From: Microvirga arvi
GTDB lineage: Bacteria; Pseudomonadota; Alphaproteobacteria; Rhizobiales; Beijerinckiaceae
Length of the DNA stretch: 64,000 nucleotides
Assembly: GCF_016892765.1 (NCBI RefSeq)
Contig: NZ_JAFEMD010000026.1
Coordinates: 1-64,000 of the forward strand
Direction of reading: 5' to 3'
The position numbers were made by a program, and so were the translations under genes. The notes under the pieces are model-generated. The model saw nothing but the letters and a program-made list of their open reading frames with translations. It had not been told where the DNA came from and made no database searches. Positions 56,263-64,000 of this stretch are shown piece by piece; the stretch's first letter is position 1, and every line of letters starts with the position of its first letter.

Positions 56263-57297
56263 TCAGGCGAAGGTGGTGAGGCCGTTTCTGGCGTAGAAGT
56301 CGCCCATGTCGACGACAGTGCCGTTCTGGCTGCTCTCGATCGCGGCGAAGCACAGGGCGAGGGTCTTGAGATGGTCTCTCCCGCTGCAAGGAGGCGGAGC
56401 GCCTGTCTGCCGCGATGCGATGAAGGCGCGCAGGAGTTCCGCCGTATCGTCGTAATAGGCGCGAACGTCGGGTAGGGCGACCGGGATTGGAGCAGGATCC
56501 GTCCGGCGTGCCACCGCGAGGTCGGAAAAAACCTCGCGCTGGAGAACGACTCCGCCCGCGCAGTCCGTGCGCCACAGGAACATCGGTTCGTTCCAACCTG
56601 AGGTCCAGGTTCCAATGTAGCTGACCTCAATCCCGCCTTCGAGCGTCAAAAGGCACTGCACGCTGCTGTCATGCGCATACATGCTCCAGGAAGGGTTCCA
56701 GGTGCGGCAGGAGATCGCCTCTACTTCCCGCCCGTAGCAATGGCGGATGAGGTCGAAGTGATGGATGCTCTGCTCCAGCATCATCGGGTGGCGCATGGTC
56801 AGGGGATAGCGATTGAGGCCGGGCCGCATCCCGTCCCGGCTGCGCTGGTAGACGAACTGTCCCATCCCGACCGCGCCCAGCTCCCCCGACAAGATGATCT
56901 CACGCATCCGCTGGCTGACGGGCAGGTAGCGGAAGTTCAAGCAGACGCTCAAGGAAAGTCGTGCCTGCTCGCTCAATGCGACGGCCGCCTTTGCGTCGGC
57001 AAGGTCGACAGTAAGCGGCTTTTCCGCGATGACTGGAAGGCCGGCAGCGAAGATGCGCCGGAGCTGGTCGAGATGGCCGCCCGGCGGCGTTACCAGCAGC
57101 ACCGCGTCGTGGCCGCCTGCTGCGATGGCACGGTCGAGATCGTCATGGAGCGGGACTGCGGGATACCTCTCGTGAAAGGCGGCCAGCCGCGCCGGATCAA
57201 CATCCATGGCGCCCGAAAGACCTGCCCCGCCGACCATCGCCACGACGTCGGCCCACATGGTTCCGCGGTTCCCCAGTCCGACGAGCAGGAGTCGCAT
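56263..57297 (-). CDS. Gfo/Idh/MocA-family oxidoreductase
   Basis: 344 residues. LLVGLGNRGTMWADVVAMVG, VTPPGGHLDQLRRIFAAGLP, AEKPLTVDLADA, SVCLNFRYLPVS and MMLEQSIHHFDLIRHCYG. It shares a run of identical landmarks (RNPSW-like CRTWNPSWSMYAHD) with the dehydrogenase at 44722-45762, so the two are paralogues in different operons. ATG 57297; the frame remains open further upstream but enters the next gene. Confidence 0.88.
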   Translation of the reverse strand: MRLLLVGLGNRGTMWADVVAMVGGAGLSGAMDVDPARLAAFHERYPAVPLHDDLDRAIAAGGHDAVLLVTPPGGHLDQLRRIFAAGLPVIAEKPLTVDLADAKAAVALSEQARLSLSVCLNFRYLPVSQRMREIILSGELGAVGMGQFVYQRSRDGMRPGLNRYPLTMRHPMMLEQSIHHFDLIRHCYGREVEAISCRTWNPSWSMYAHDSSVQCLLTLEGGIEVSYIGTWTSGWNEPMFLWRTDCAGGVVLQREVFSDLAVARRTDPAPIPVALPDVRAYYDDTAELLRAFIASRQTGAPPPCSGRDHLKTLALCFAAIESSQNGTVVDMGDFYARNGLTTFA

Positions 57298-57314
57298 CTC
57301 AGGCCTCGCTCCGC

Positions 57315-58718
57315 TCACGACTGCTCCCACCGCTGCCCTGGAACAAAGCGTCCGGCATTTGCGCCCTCGATGACCTGGCCGCCCGTATATACCACACGGC
57401 CCCCGACGACGGTCGTCGTCACGGCACCGGCGAAGCGCCGGCCGGCATAGAGACCGGAACAATCCCGGGCTGCGGTCTGTAGCGCAGCCGGGACGACAAC
57501 GGTTTGAGCCGAAAGGTCCACGATGGCGAGATCTGCGTCCGCCCCGATTGCAATCTCACCTTTGCGAGGATAGAGGCCGAACCGTTTTGCGCCGTTTGCT
57601 GCGATCAGCCCGATCGCTTTCTCGAGCGGCAGTACGCCTCTGCTCGCGGCATCGAGCATGGCCGGGAGCAGAAACTCCACGCCGGGGGAGCCCGGCGGCG
57701 CGGTGAGCATGTTGCCCTTGGCGGCCTCCTTCTCCCTGCGTGAGAACGGCGCGTGGTCGGTGGTGACGATCGAGATCGTACCGTCCGCGACTCCCTCCCA
57801 CAGGGCCGCCCGGTCGTCGGCCGACCGGATCGGCGGATTGATCTTCGCATCGGGTCCTACGCGGGCGACATCGTCGTTCGTGAAGATGAGATAGTGCGGG
57901 CAGGTCTCAGCGCTAACGTCCGTGCCAATGGCCTTGAACGCCCGGATGACGTCCAGGGCGGCGCGGCTTGTCACATGGGCCACGTGGATGCGCACGCCGG
58001 TCTTGCGGGCCATGGTCAGAATCTTTGCGACGGCAACAGCTTCGACGATGTCGGGGCGAGACGCCTCGTGCGCGATCGCGTCCGTCCTGCCGGAGGCCTG
58101 CTGCGCGCCCATGTAATGATGCATGAGCGGTTCGCTTTCCGCATGGACCACCAGCAGCATTCCGGTCGCGGCGACGCGCCTGAGCGTTTCATACTGGTCG
58201 ACTTCCTCTGGCAGCGCGAGCCCGGCAAATTCGTCGTCCCGCCTGGGGGGCGCCGCCGTGGTGAAGACCTTGAACGCGACGGCGCCTCTGCGTGCCATCG
58301 CCTGCAAGTCGTCCACGGAGGCGATCCCGGGCGCTGCATAGAGGCCGAAATTCACCTGCGCTTCGCCTTCGAAATGGTCACGGCGGGCGTCGAAGACCGC
58401 CACGCTGTTGCAGCATGGCTTTGAGATCGGCATCTCGAGGATCGTCGTCACCCCGCCCGCGGCCGCAGCCCGGGTCTCGGAGCCGACCGTCCCGCGCTCC
58501 GGGTATGAGGGCGCCCGCACATGGAAGTGCACATCGACGATACCGGGAAGGACGGTTTGTCCACGGATGTCGTGGACCGTTCCGGCTGAAACCTCGGCAT
58601 TGCGCTCAAGGATTCCGGCGATGCGCCCGCCGCTGATCGCGATGTCGCAGGATGAGATGCCGCCCGGGAGGAGAACGTCACCCCCTCTGAGGATCATGTC
58701 GTAGGAAGACGGTGTCAT
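57315..58718 (-). CDS. Cyclic amidohydrolase (allantoinase/dihydropyrimidinase/dihydroorotase type)
   Basis: 467 residues. LPGIVDVHFHVRAPSYPERG with HxH and following Arg; AFKVFTTAAP holds the carboxylated Lys; VVHAES, IHVAHVTS and the Asp in TTDHAPFSRREKE are the remaining ligands. This is the AllB branch. The FKVF loop differs from that of bacterial allantoinases I know, so substrate may be another cyclic ureide or imide. ATG 58718 is preferred; a TTG at 58727 is possible. 12 bases separate it from the M24 gene. Confidence 0.87.
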   Translation of the reverse strand: MTPSSYDMILRGGDVLLPGGISSCDIAISGGRIAGILERNAEVSAGTVHDIRGQTVLPGIVDVHFHVRAPSYPERGTVGSETRAAAAGGVTTILEMPISKPCCNSVAVFDARRDHFEGEAQVNFGLYAAPGIASVDDLQAMARRGAVAFKVFTTAAPPRRDDEFAGLALPEEVDQYETLRRVAATGMLLVVHAESEPLMHHYMGAQQASGRTDAIAHEASRPDIVEAVAVAKILTMARKTGVRIHVAHVTSRAALDVIRAFKAIGTDVSAETCPHYLIFTNDDVARVGPDAKINPPIRSADDRAALWEGVADGTISIVTTDHAPFSRREKEAAKGNMLTAPPGSPGVEFLLPAMLDAASRGVLPLEKAIGLIAANGAKRFGLYPRKGEIAIGADADLAIVDLSAQTVVVPAALQTAARDCSGLYAGRRFAGAVTTTVVGGRVVYTGGQVIEGANAGRFVPGQRWEQS

Positions 58719-58730
58719 GAGGATCAATGC

Positions 58731-59906
58731 TCAAATGGAAATGATGCGCTGCTCGATCGGAGTCCCGGCTTGAAAACGGCTCGGAATCTCAGGCTCGGCA
58801 CCGGTGACGATCATCGTGTTGATGGTCCGGTAGCCGTCGCGGCCGGGGCGATAGATACCCGGTTCGCTCGAGAAGACCATACCGGCTGCCACGGATGTGT
58901 CGTCGCCTGGGGCGAGCCACGGGGCCTCATGCCCCTGGACGCCCATTCCATGGCCAATGCGGTGACGGATGTACTCGCCGTAGCCCGCCTCCTTGATGGC
59001 GCTCAGCGCGACGGCGTTGACAGACGTGCAGGAGGAGCCGACCCGCAGGGCTGCACGGGCTTCGCGATCCGCCGCATCGGTAGCACGCAGGCAGGCGAGC
59101 TGATCCGGGTCAGGCGATCCGATCATGAAGGTCGCGCCACTCTCCGCATGGTATCCACCTACGCTGGCGCCGATTCCGGCGATCAGCGTCTCCCGGGCCT
59201 GCGGTCGACGCGGAAGGGTCTTCCCGTGCGGCAGAGCGGCTCGGGGTCCTGTGTGAACCGTTCCGACGATGCCGCAGTTCGTTGCCTCAAAGGACTCGGG
59301 CAACTCGCGTTTCATGGCCGTTCGCGCGTAGGCGAGGCCTGCATTCAAGATGTCGAGCTCCGTCCCACCGCGCCGGATGATGGCCGCCGCCTCGATAAGG
59401 ATGGTGTCGAGCACCATGTCGGCAAACCGGGCGGCGGTCCGCACAAGAGTGAGCTCCGCGTCTGTCTTGAGGTAGCGCAGGCGCTCGACGATATCGGTCA
59501 GGACCAGCCGGGTCGTGACCGCTTGAAGGCGCTCGTAAAGATCGGCGCTGAGCGCATCAACGGCGATGCGCGTAAACCCGCTCTTCCGGATCATCCAGGC
59601 CACCGAGTGCTCCTCGCCGGGGAACTCCTCGTATGTCTCGACGTCGCCGATCCAGTTGGCCTCAGCATTTTCTTTTTCCAAGAGCGGAGCGAAGATCCTG
59701 GGGGACCCCTCGGCAGGGATGAGCAGCCCGATGGGCCGCTCGTTGATGCTGTGGAAGAACCCGCAGGCGTAAATCACGTTATGCGGGTCAAGGATGAGGA
59801 GCGCATCGACATCCTTAGCCTGAAGGCTGTCCTTCAAGCGTGAGACGACGCCGCGGTAGAACGACTCGTCGAGGGGAGATGGGGTTCCCAACGGATGACT
59901 CCTCAC
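58731..59906 (-). CDS. M24 (creatinase/prolidase) fold protein lacking metal ligands
   Basis: 391 residues. N-terminal creatinase domain (~20-150) and C-terminal pita-bread domain with HRIGHGMGVQGHEAPW and GMVFSSEPGIY. Of the five metal ligands of M24 metallopeptidases, His329 and Glu348 remain. The first Asp aligns with Gly244 (AGIG), the second with Glu255 (HAESGATF), and the last Glu with Ile362 (RTINTM). Creatinase, a metal-free amidinohydrolase of the same fold, also lacks them, so a C-N hydrolase with no metal is likely rather than a peptidase. The surrounding genes fit. Confidence 0.82.
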   Translation of the reverse strand: MRSHPLGTPSPLDESFYRGVVSRLKDSLQAKDVDALLILDPHNVIYACGFFHSINERPIGLLIPAEGSPRIFAPLLEKENAEANWIGDVETYEEFPGEEHSVAWMIRKSGFTRIAVDALSADLYERLQAVTTRLVLTDIVERLRYLKTDAELTLVRTAARFADMVLDTILIEAAAIIRRGGTELDILNAGLAYARTAMKRELPESFEATNCGIVGTVHTGPRAALPHGKTLPRRPQARETLIAGIGASVGGYHAESGATFMIGSPDPDQLACLRATDAADREARAALRVGSSCTSVNAVALSAIKEAGYGEYIRHRIGHGMGVQGHEAPWLAPGDDTSVAAGMVFSSEPGIYRPGRDGYRTINTMIVTGAEPEIPSRFQAGTPIEQRIISI

Positions 59907-59916
59907 GCCGCGCCGG

Positions 59917-61086
59917 TCATGCCGCGCCGGACCGGCGCAGAGTCGCGATGGCCGAGGTCATGCGAGCAGCCGCCTCGACCAGGACCTCGGTGGGCTGAAG
60001 CGTCGTGATGCGCAGGTGATTGCTCCACGTTTCGCCGAATGCCGTTCCAGGGAAGATCAGGACATGCGCCTCCTTCAAGAGCAGATAGGAAAGTTCAAGA
60101 GCCCGCATTCCCGTGCTCGACGCATCCGCCCAGAAGAAAAAACCGCCGCGGGGTTCGCCGAATTCCAGACCCATCGCCTTCAAGCCGTCCCCGAGGATGC
60201 GGCGACGTTCATCGTAGGTGGCTCGGAATTCGCGCACGCAGCTGTCGTCGCTGCGCGCAGCCGCCAGAGCGGCGACCTGACTCAGGGTCGCGACCGGACC
60301 GGTGGTATGGCTCTTGATGGCCGCCATGGCCCTGATTGCGTGCTCCGGCGCGATGACATAGCCGACGCGCCAGCCGGTCATTGCGTAAGCTTTGGAGAAT
60401 CCCGACAAGGTGATGACGCGCTCGGCCATGCCCGGCAGGGACGCCATGCTGAAATGGCTGTAAGGCTCCCAGACGAATTTTCCGTAGATCTCGTCCGAGA
60501 CGACGACGAAGTTGTGCTTCCTTGCGAGCGCGGCGATCTTTTCGCCGGTCTCCGGACGAACGATGCCGCCGGTCGGATTCGACGGCGTTACCAGCAGAAG
60601 AGCTTTCGTCCGCGGCGTGATCCGCTTCTCAATCTCTTCGGGACGAACGTCGAAGCCGTCCTCTGCGTAGGTCGGAACGCTGATGAACGACGCGCCCGTG
60701 TGGGCGATGGCTTGGTCGTACGAGGAGTAGCGGGGATCAGGCACCAAAATCTCGTCGCCTGGGTTCAGGAGCGCGCTCATCACGAGGAAGAGGCCCTCCT
60801 GTCCGCCGGTCGTGACGAGGACGTTGTCTGCCGTGACCTCGACGCCATGATCGCGCACGGCGTTGCGGGCAATCGCCTCGCGGAGTTCGCCCATGCCGGC
60901 GACGGGCGCGACCGTCATGGGCTCTCGTGCAGCCGACCTCGCGGCCTCCACGATGAATTCGGGCGTCGGGAGGTCCGGATCACCGCGGCCCAGGGCGATC
61001 GCGTCCGGAATCTCCTTGGCCAGATCCATCAGGGCGTAGCGGAGCTTAGCGCCATCGAGCTTCTTGATGTCGGCGAATGTCATCAT
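59917..61086 (-). CDS. PLP-dependent aminotransferase class I/II
   Basis: 389 residues. ALGRGDPDLPTPEFIVEAAR, TPSNPTGGI, SDEIYGKFVW and PLP Lys232 in GFSKAYAMTGWRVGY. Related to the aminotransferase at 43525. The start (ATGATGA at 61086) overlaps the stop of the truncated aminotransferase-like gene. AT partners in the operon are the M24 and cyclic amidase enzymes. Confidence 0.9.
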   Translation of the reverse strand: MMTFADIKKLDGAKLRYALMDLAKEIPDAIALGRGDPDLPTPEFIVEAARSAAREPMTVAPVAGMGELREAIARNAVRDHGVEVTADNVLVTTGGQEGLFLVMSALLNPGDEILVPDPRYSSYDQAIAHTGASFISVPTYAEDGFDVRPEEIEKRITPRTKALLLVTPSNPTGGIVRPETGEKIAALARKHNFVVVSDEIYGKFVWEPYSHFSMASLPGMAERVITLSGFSKAYAMTGWRVGYVIAPEHAIRAMAAIKSHTTGPVATLSQVAALAAARSDDSCVREFRATYDERRRILGDGLKAMGLEFGEPRGGFFFWADASSTGMRALELSYLLLKEAHVLIFPGTAFGETWSNHLRITTLQPTEVLVEAAARMTSAIATLRRSGAA

Positions 61087-61787
61087 AGGGCCTCCACGGC
61101 GTTGAGCGCCGCCCATTGGGACAGGTTGGTGCTGCAGATCGTCAGGGCCTGTTTGAAGTCACGAAGCCCGGGCGCGCTTTGGTGCGGAGCCGCCAGATAG
61201 CCAAGGCGCGCCGTGGCAAGCCCTTTGTCGAGACCGAGGTCGCCGATCGTGACCACCTGTTCGGCCAATCCGGGCAGTGCCGCAGGGTGGAACGTCTCCT
61301 GCTCCGAATCGACTTCGTATACGACCATGCATTGGGGTTTGATCAAGGAAAGGCAGGCCCGAATCGCCTCCTCGCCCGCAGAGGCGGGAACGAACACCAG
61401 GTCGGCCTCGGCCGCGGCCTGCGACAGGACCGCACCGCGGATCGTCGCTGCGCCTGCCACCGCTTCCGGATGTGCGAGCGCATGAACCGTGCCGCCGGGC
61501 TCCACGAGCTGCTGCAGGCAGACGAACCGAGCCTCGGTGAGACCGCAGGTGATCGTCAGGTCTGACGGTCTGCTCGCGAGCCGGAACCGTTCGTTGAGGA
61601 GGGCCGACACTTTCTGCCGCAACGGGAGGATACCAGGCCGGTCGGTATAATGGGTTTCACCGCGGTCCAATGCGTCGTTCACCGCATCGATCGCCGCCTG
61701 CACCATCCGGTGCGCGCCTGCAGCCGCACTTGGCGGTACATCACGGCCGATCAGTTCAGCGGTCCGGGAGGAAAGGGACATCACCAT
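61083..61787 (-). CDS. Truncated aminotransferase-like pseudoenzyme
   Basis: 234 residues. Matches the N-terminal and central portions of class I/II aminotransferases: ALDRGETHYTDRPGILPLRQ, TITCGLTEARFVCLQQLVEP, and RLGYLAAP near the end. But the NPTG loop is missing, and the PLP Lys position (FSK) reads LGLD, with Leu by alignment to the neighbour. The C-terminal domain is absent. The frame is clean and has no internal stops, and it is coupled to the full-length aminotransferase, so it is probably expressed. It might be a regulatory or structural partner. Confidence 0.7.
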   Translation of the reverse strand: MVMSLSSRTAELIGRDVPPSAAAGAHRMVQAAIDAVNDALDRGETHYTDRPGILPLRQKVSALLNERFRLASRPSDLTITCGLTEARFVCLQQLVEPGGTVHALAHPEAVAGAATIRGAVLSQAAAEADLVFVPASAGEEAIRACLSLIKPQCMVVYEVDSEQETFHPAALPGLAEQVVTIGDLGLDKGLATARLGYLAAPHQSAPGLRDFKQALTICSTNLSQWAALNAVEAL

Positions 61788-61799
61788 CTCACGTTCCTG

Positions 61800-63173
61800 T
61801 TATTTCGTCGGTTGCTGTGCATATTCGTCCATGATCCGCGCGGCGTAGGCGATTCCCTGGTGGAAGCGGTTGACCGGCATGTTTTCATTGGGCGCGTGAA
61901 GGTTGTTGTCGGGGGCTCCGAAACCGGACAGGACCGCCGGGTGCGGGATCGAGAGCATAATGATGCCCTGGATCGAGACGCCCTGAACGAGAGGCTGTGT
62001 TCCGAAAACCTTCTCGGCGGCAGTGATCGTCGCTTGGCTAATCGCCTCCCGGGCCGCCGTCTTATAGGGATTCTTCCGGGCCGTATGGACCACCACCTCG
62101 ATGTCGTCGTAGCCGTGCTTGAGGAGATGCGCATTCAGCTTCTCGAGCTGCCGCTCCGGCTCCAGCTTCGGAGGACACCGGAAATCGAGCTTCGCCATGG
62201 CCTCGGCGGGCACGATTGTCTTTCCGCCCTCGCCGGTATACCCGGCAAGGAGGCCGCAGATATTGGCACTTGCCCCGAAATGAGTTCGCCGGAGCAGGTC
62301 CAGGTCGTCGTTCGTACTCAGATGGGTGGCGCCGAGTTGCCGCACGTATTCCGCGCGGTCGAAGAAGGCCAGTTCCTCCCGCAGGAAGCGTTCGTCGTCG
62401 GAATCGGGTGGGAGCCAGTCGTCATACCATCCGTCGATGAGAACGCGGCCCGTATCCGGATCGAAGATCGACGCCAGGGCATGAACAAGACGCCAGACAG
62501 GGCTTTTCACCGTCTGCGCCCGGCCCGACCAAATGTCGCTCTTGAGGCCGCGGATCCGCAACTCGACATAGAGGATCGCTTTGATTCCGAGGTGGATCTC
62601 CGGCTTCAGGCTCGTGCGGTTCACGCCACCGTCGAGGCCGATGGAGGCGTCGCACTGAAGGAGATCTTTGTGCTTCTCGACGAAATCCTCGAGATGGGGA
62701 CTACCGATCTCCTCTTCACCCTCGAACAGGAAGACGAGGTTGACCGGCGGGGCGCCACAGACCTTGAGGAAGGCTTCAGCCGCCTTGATGAAAGCAATGA
62801 CCCCGCCCTTGTTGTCGGTGGCCCCGCGGGCATAGATCACCCCGTCGCGGATCTCGGCCCCGAAGGGATCGGAATGCCAGAGCTCAAGTGGTTCCGGAGG
62901 TTGCACGTCGTAGTGGCCGTAGCACAGAAGCGTCCGGTCGGCCGCCGGATTGTGGAGATGGCCGATGACGACGGGCGGGCCGCCGTCGGTCGGGAGGATC
63001 TGCGCATTCGCGATGCCAGCTTCGATCATCTGGTTGCGCAGGAGTTCGGCGCAGGGCTCAAGTCCGACGCTCTGGGCCGATATGGACGGCTGGCGGAGAA
63101 GCGTCTGAAGATCGTGAACTGATTGATCTAGGTTCCTGTCGATGTGAGCGAGCACGTTGTCGATGTTGCCCAT
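61800..63173 (-). CDS. M20-family metallopeptidase/amidase
   Basis: 457 residues. CYGHYDVQPPEP, with the metal-binding His and Asp; GATDNKGGVIA; GEEEIGSP with the catalytic Glu pair; later GLDGG and PNENMPVNRFHQG. Resembles dipeptidases and carnosinase-like M20 enzymes, and less the N-carbamoyl-amino-acid amidases. ATG 63173. It lies 12 bases before the pseudo-aminotransferase. Confidence 0.87.
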   Translation of the reverse strand: MGNIDNVLAHIDRNLDQSVHDLQTLLRQPSISAQSVGLEPCAELLRNQMIEAGIANAQILPTDGGPPVVIGHLHNPAADRTLLCYGHYDVQPPEPLELWHSDPFGAEIRDGVIYARGATDNKGGVIAFIKAAEAFLKVCGAPPVNLVFLFEGEEEIGSPHLEDFVEKHKDLLQCDASIGLDGGVNRTSLKPEIHLGIKAILYVELRIRGLKSDIWSGRAQTVKSPVWRLVHALASIFDPDTGRVLIDGWYDDWLPPDSDDERFLREELAFFDRAEYVRQLGATHLSTNDDLDLLRRTHFGASANICGLLAGYTGEGGKTIVPAEAMAKLDFRCPPKLEPERQLEKLNAHLLKHGYDDIEVVVHTARKNPYKTAAREAISQATITAAEKVFGTQPLVQGVSIQGIIMLSIPHPAVLSGFGAPDNNLHAPNENMPVNRFHQGIAYAARIMDEYAQQPTK

Positions 63174-63290
63174 CTGGTCCTTCCGTCTGTGGCGTCGCCT
63201 TCCCTGACCGGGTCGGAGCACTGTTGCGGTCCGTTTGTTCTCGCTGCCTGGAACTGCAGCGTTCGTATCCTGCACTCGTTCGACGATGTG

Positions 63291-63821
63291 CTAGGCAACC
63301 TGAACCGCTTCGTCGAAGGTGAAGAATTCCGTGTCTCCTTCATTGTCGGCCCGCGGCCAAACCACGACGAAGTTTCCTTTTCGGTCGAGCACCGTCGCGC
63401 CAATGTGCCAGACGCCTGGAGAAATCGCGACTCCCACATTGCCATCCAGGATCCAGACGTGGACCGCTTCCAGATCGGGCGTTCCGTCGGGCTTCGATCC
63501 CATGACGCACACGACGAAGCGCGACACGTCGAGCGGCACGAAGGTCTGCCAGCAGTTGGGATGACGCTCCACGAAGGAGACCTTCAGAGGAAGCGTCGAT
63601 GCCTCGACGCAGTTGACATGGAGCCGCGGCCGGAAGCTGGAATCCGCCGTCAGAAGAACAGCAGAAAAATCGGCCCGATGGCCGGCGAGACTCGGCCCGG
63701 CCAGGATGAGACCGAAGGGAGCGAATTCGTCTGCGCTGGCTCCAACATGGGAATGGATAACCGGCTGCGCGCGAGAGGTCACGTCGGCTAGGCGTTCTGT
63801 TTGAATGGGTTGATCAAGCAT
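63291..63821 (-). CDS. Ureidoglycolate lyase (AllA)-like protein
   Basis: 176 residues. FAPFGLIL near the start, FSAVLLTAD, VERHPNCWQTFVPLD, RFVVCVMGS, and VHVWILDGNVGVAISPGVWH, a cupin-fold arrangement seen in AllA. The family splits ureidoglycolate to glyoxylate and urea. Together with the AllB-like and PuuE-like genes it suggests ureide chemistry. First gene of the leftward operon; ATG 63821 has only a weak ribosome-binding site. Confidence 0.8.
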   Translation of the reverse strand: MLDQPIQTERLADVTSRAQPVIHSHVGASADEFAPFGLILAGPSLAGHRADFSAVLLTADSSFRPRLHVNCVEASTLPLKVSFVERHPNCWQTFVPLDVSRFVVCVMGSKPDGTPDLEAVHVWILDGNVGVAISPGVWHIGATVLDRKGNFVVVWPRADNEGDTEFFTFDEAVQVA

Positions 63822-63877
63822 GGCATATCGAAGATTGTCCGCAGCTTGCCGCCGTTGCCGCAAGCCCGCTACGGCCC

Positions 63878-63908
63878 GTTATAGATCAGGCACGATTGTA
63901 TTACAATC
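63878..63908 (-). promoter_or_regulatory. Leftward promoter with perfect 15-base operator
   Basis: On the minus strand: TTGTAA (63906-63901), 17-base spacer, TATAAC (63883-63878). The perfect palindrome GATTGTATTACAATC (63894-63908) covers the -35 box. It is the best-formed copy of the motif shared by five units of this island and lies 73 bases upstream of the AllA-like start. Confidence 0.68.
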
Positions 63909-64000
63909 ATAAAAATATACATCTCAGGAACAGGTGCCGTTCAGTGCCTCGGATGTCCAGCCTGAGGTCAGGCGTTGCTGCGACGGCGGCTGCGCTCGAT
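63909..64000. other. Window end, upstream of leftward operon
   Basis: Ninety-two bases with no gene recognised. A divergent rightward gene, possibly the regulator, may begin beyond the window. Confidence 0.35.

Overview
The window is high-GC DNA and reads like a chromosomal segment from a soil or plant-associated alphaproteobacterium (order Hyphomicrobiales, perhaps Methylobacteriaceae such as Microvirga). That assignment is inference from the mix of HWE-type histidine kinases, a LOV histidine kinase, a two-domain KaiC homologue, IS5/IS6/IS481-type elements and many peptide-type ABC transporters. No rRNA, tRNA or CRISPR array was recognised.

Positions 1-14.2 kb are a signalling block: two Crp/Fnr-type regulators, a KaiC-like double ATPase overlapping an HWE histidine kinase, a lone ParD-like antitoxin coupled to a PAS/GAF hybrid histidine kinase, a LOV (blue-light) hybrid histidine kinase, and a Cache-PAS-GGDEF-EAL protein. 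A tannase/feruloyl esterase gene inside this block has lost its 3' half and is fused in frame to the tail of an IS481-type transposase.

Positions 14.4-20.8 kb are a mobile-element junction. A complete IS6-family element lies at 14410-15235. A LysR regulator diverges from a three-gene catabolic operon (SDR, RraA-like, DapA-like). A decayed IS5-family element lies at 19073-20281, against a broken RraA-like gene fragment, followed by about 560 bases with no convincing gene.

Positions 20.8-63.9 kb are a long catabolic island. It holds hydantoinase A/B, a DegT aminotransferase, RidA, a GMC oxidoreductase with a small-subunit-like protein, SDRs, two amidohydrolases, a PuuE-type deacetylase, an AllB-like cyclic amidase, an AllA-like lyase, an aspartoacylase-like protein, M14, M20 and M24 peptidase-fold enzymes, two full aminotransferases plus one truncated pseudo-aminotransferase, two Gfo/Idh dehydrogenases, an epimerase, a TIM-barrel protein of unknown function and an MFS exporter. 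Uptake is by three peptide/opine-type solute-binding proteins with two permease pairs, one split ATPase pair and one fused double ATPase. Genes are tightly packed, often with ATGA overlaps. Together they suggest uptake and stepwise breakdown of a cyclic or amide-linked, nitrogen-rich compound (ureide, hydantoin or modified dipeptide). The substrate cannot be read from sequence.

The most interesting regulatory signal is a palindrome close to GATTGTAxTACAATC. It occurs just upstream of the hyuAB unit, the 28.3 kb operon, the 37.3 kb operon, the 49.0 kb operon and the leftward 63.8 kb operon, and in three cases it overlaps a plausible -10 or -35 box. It suggests that five units spread over 43 kb form one regulon, probably under a GntR-type repressor that is not encoded in this window.
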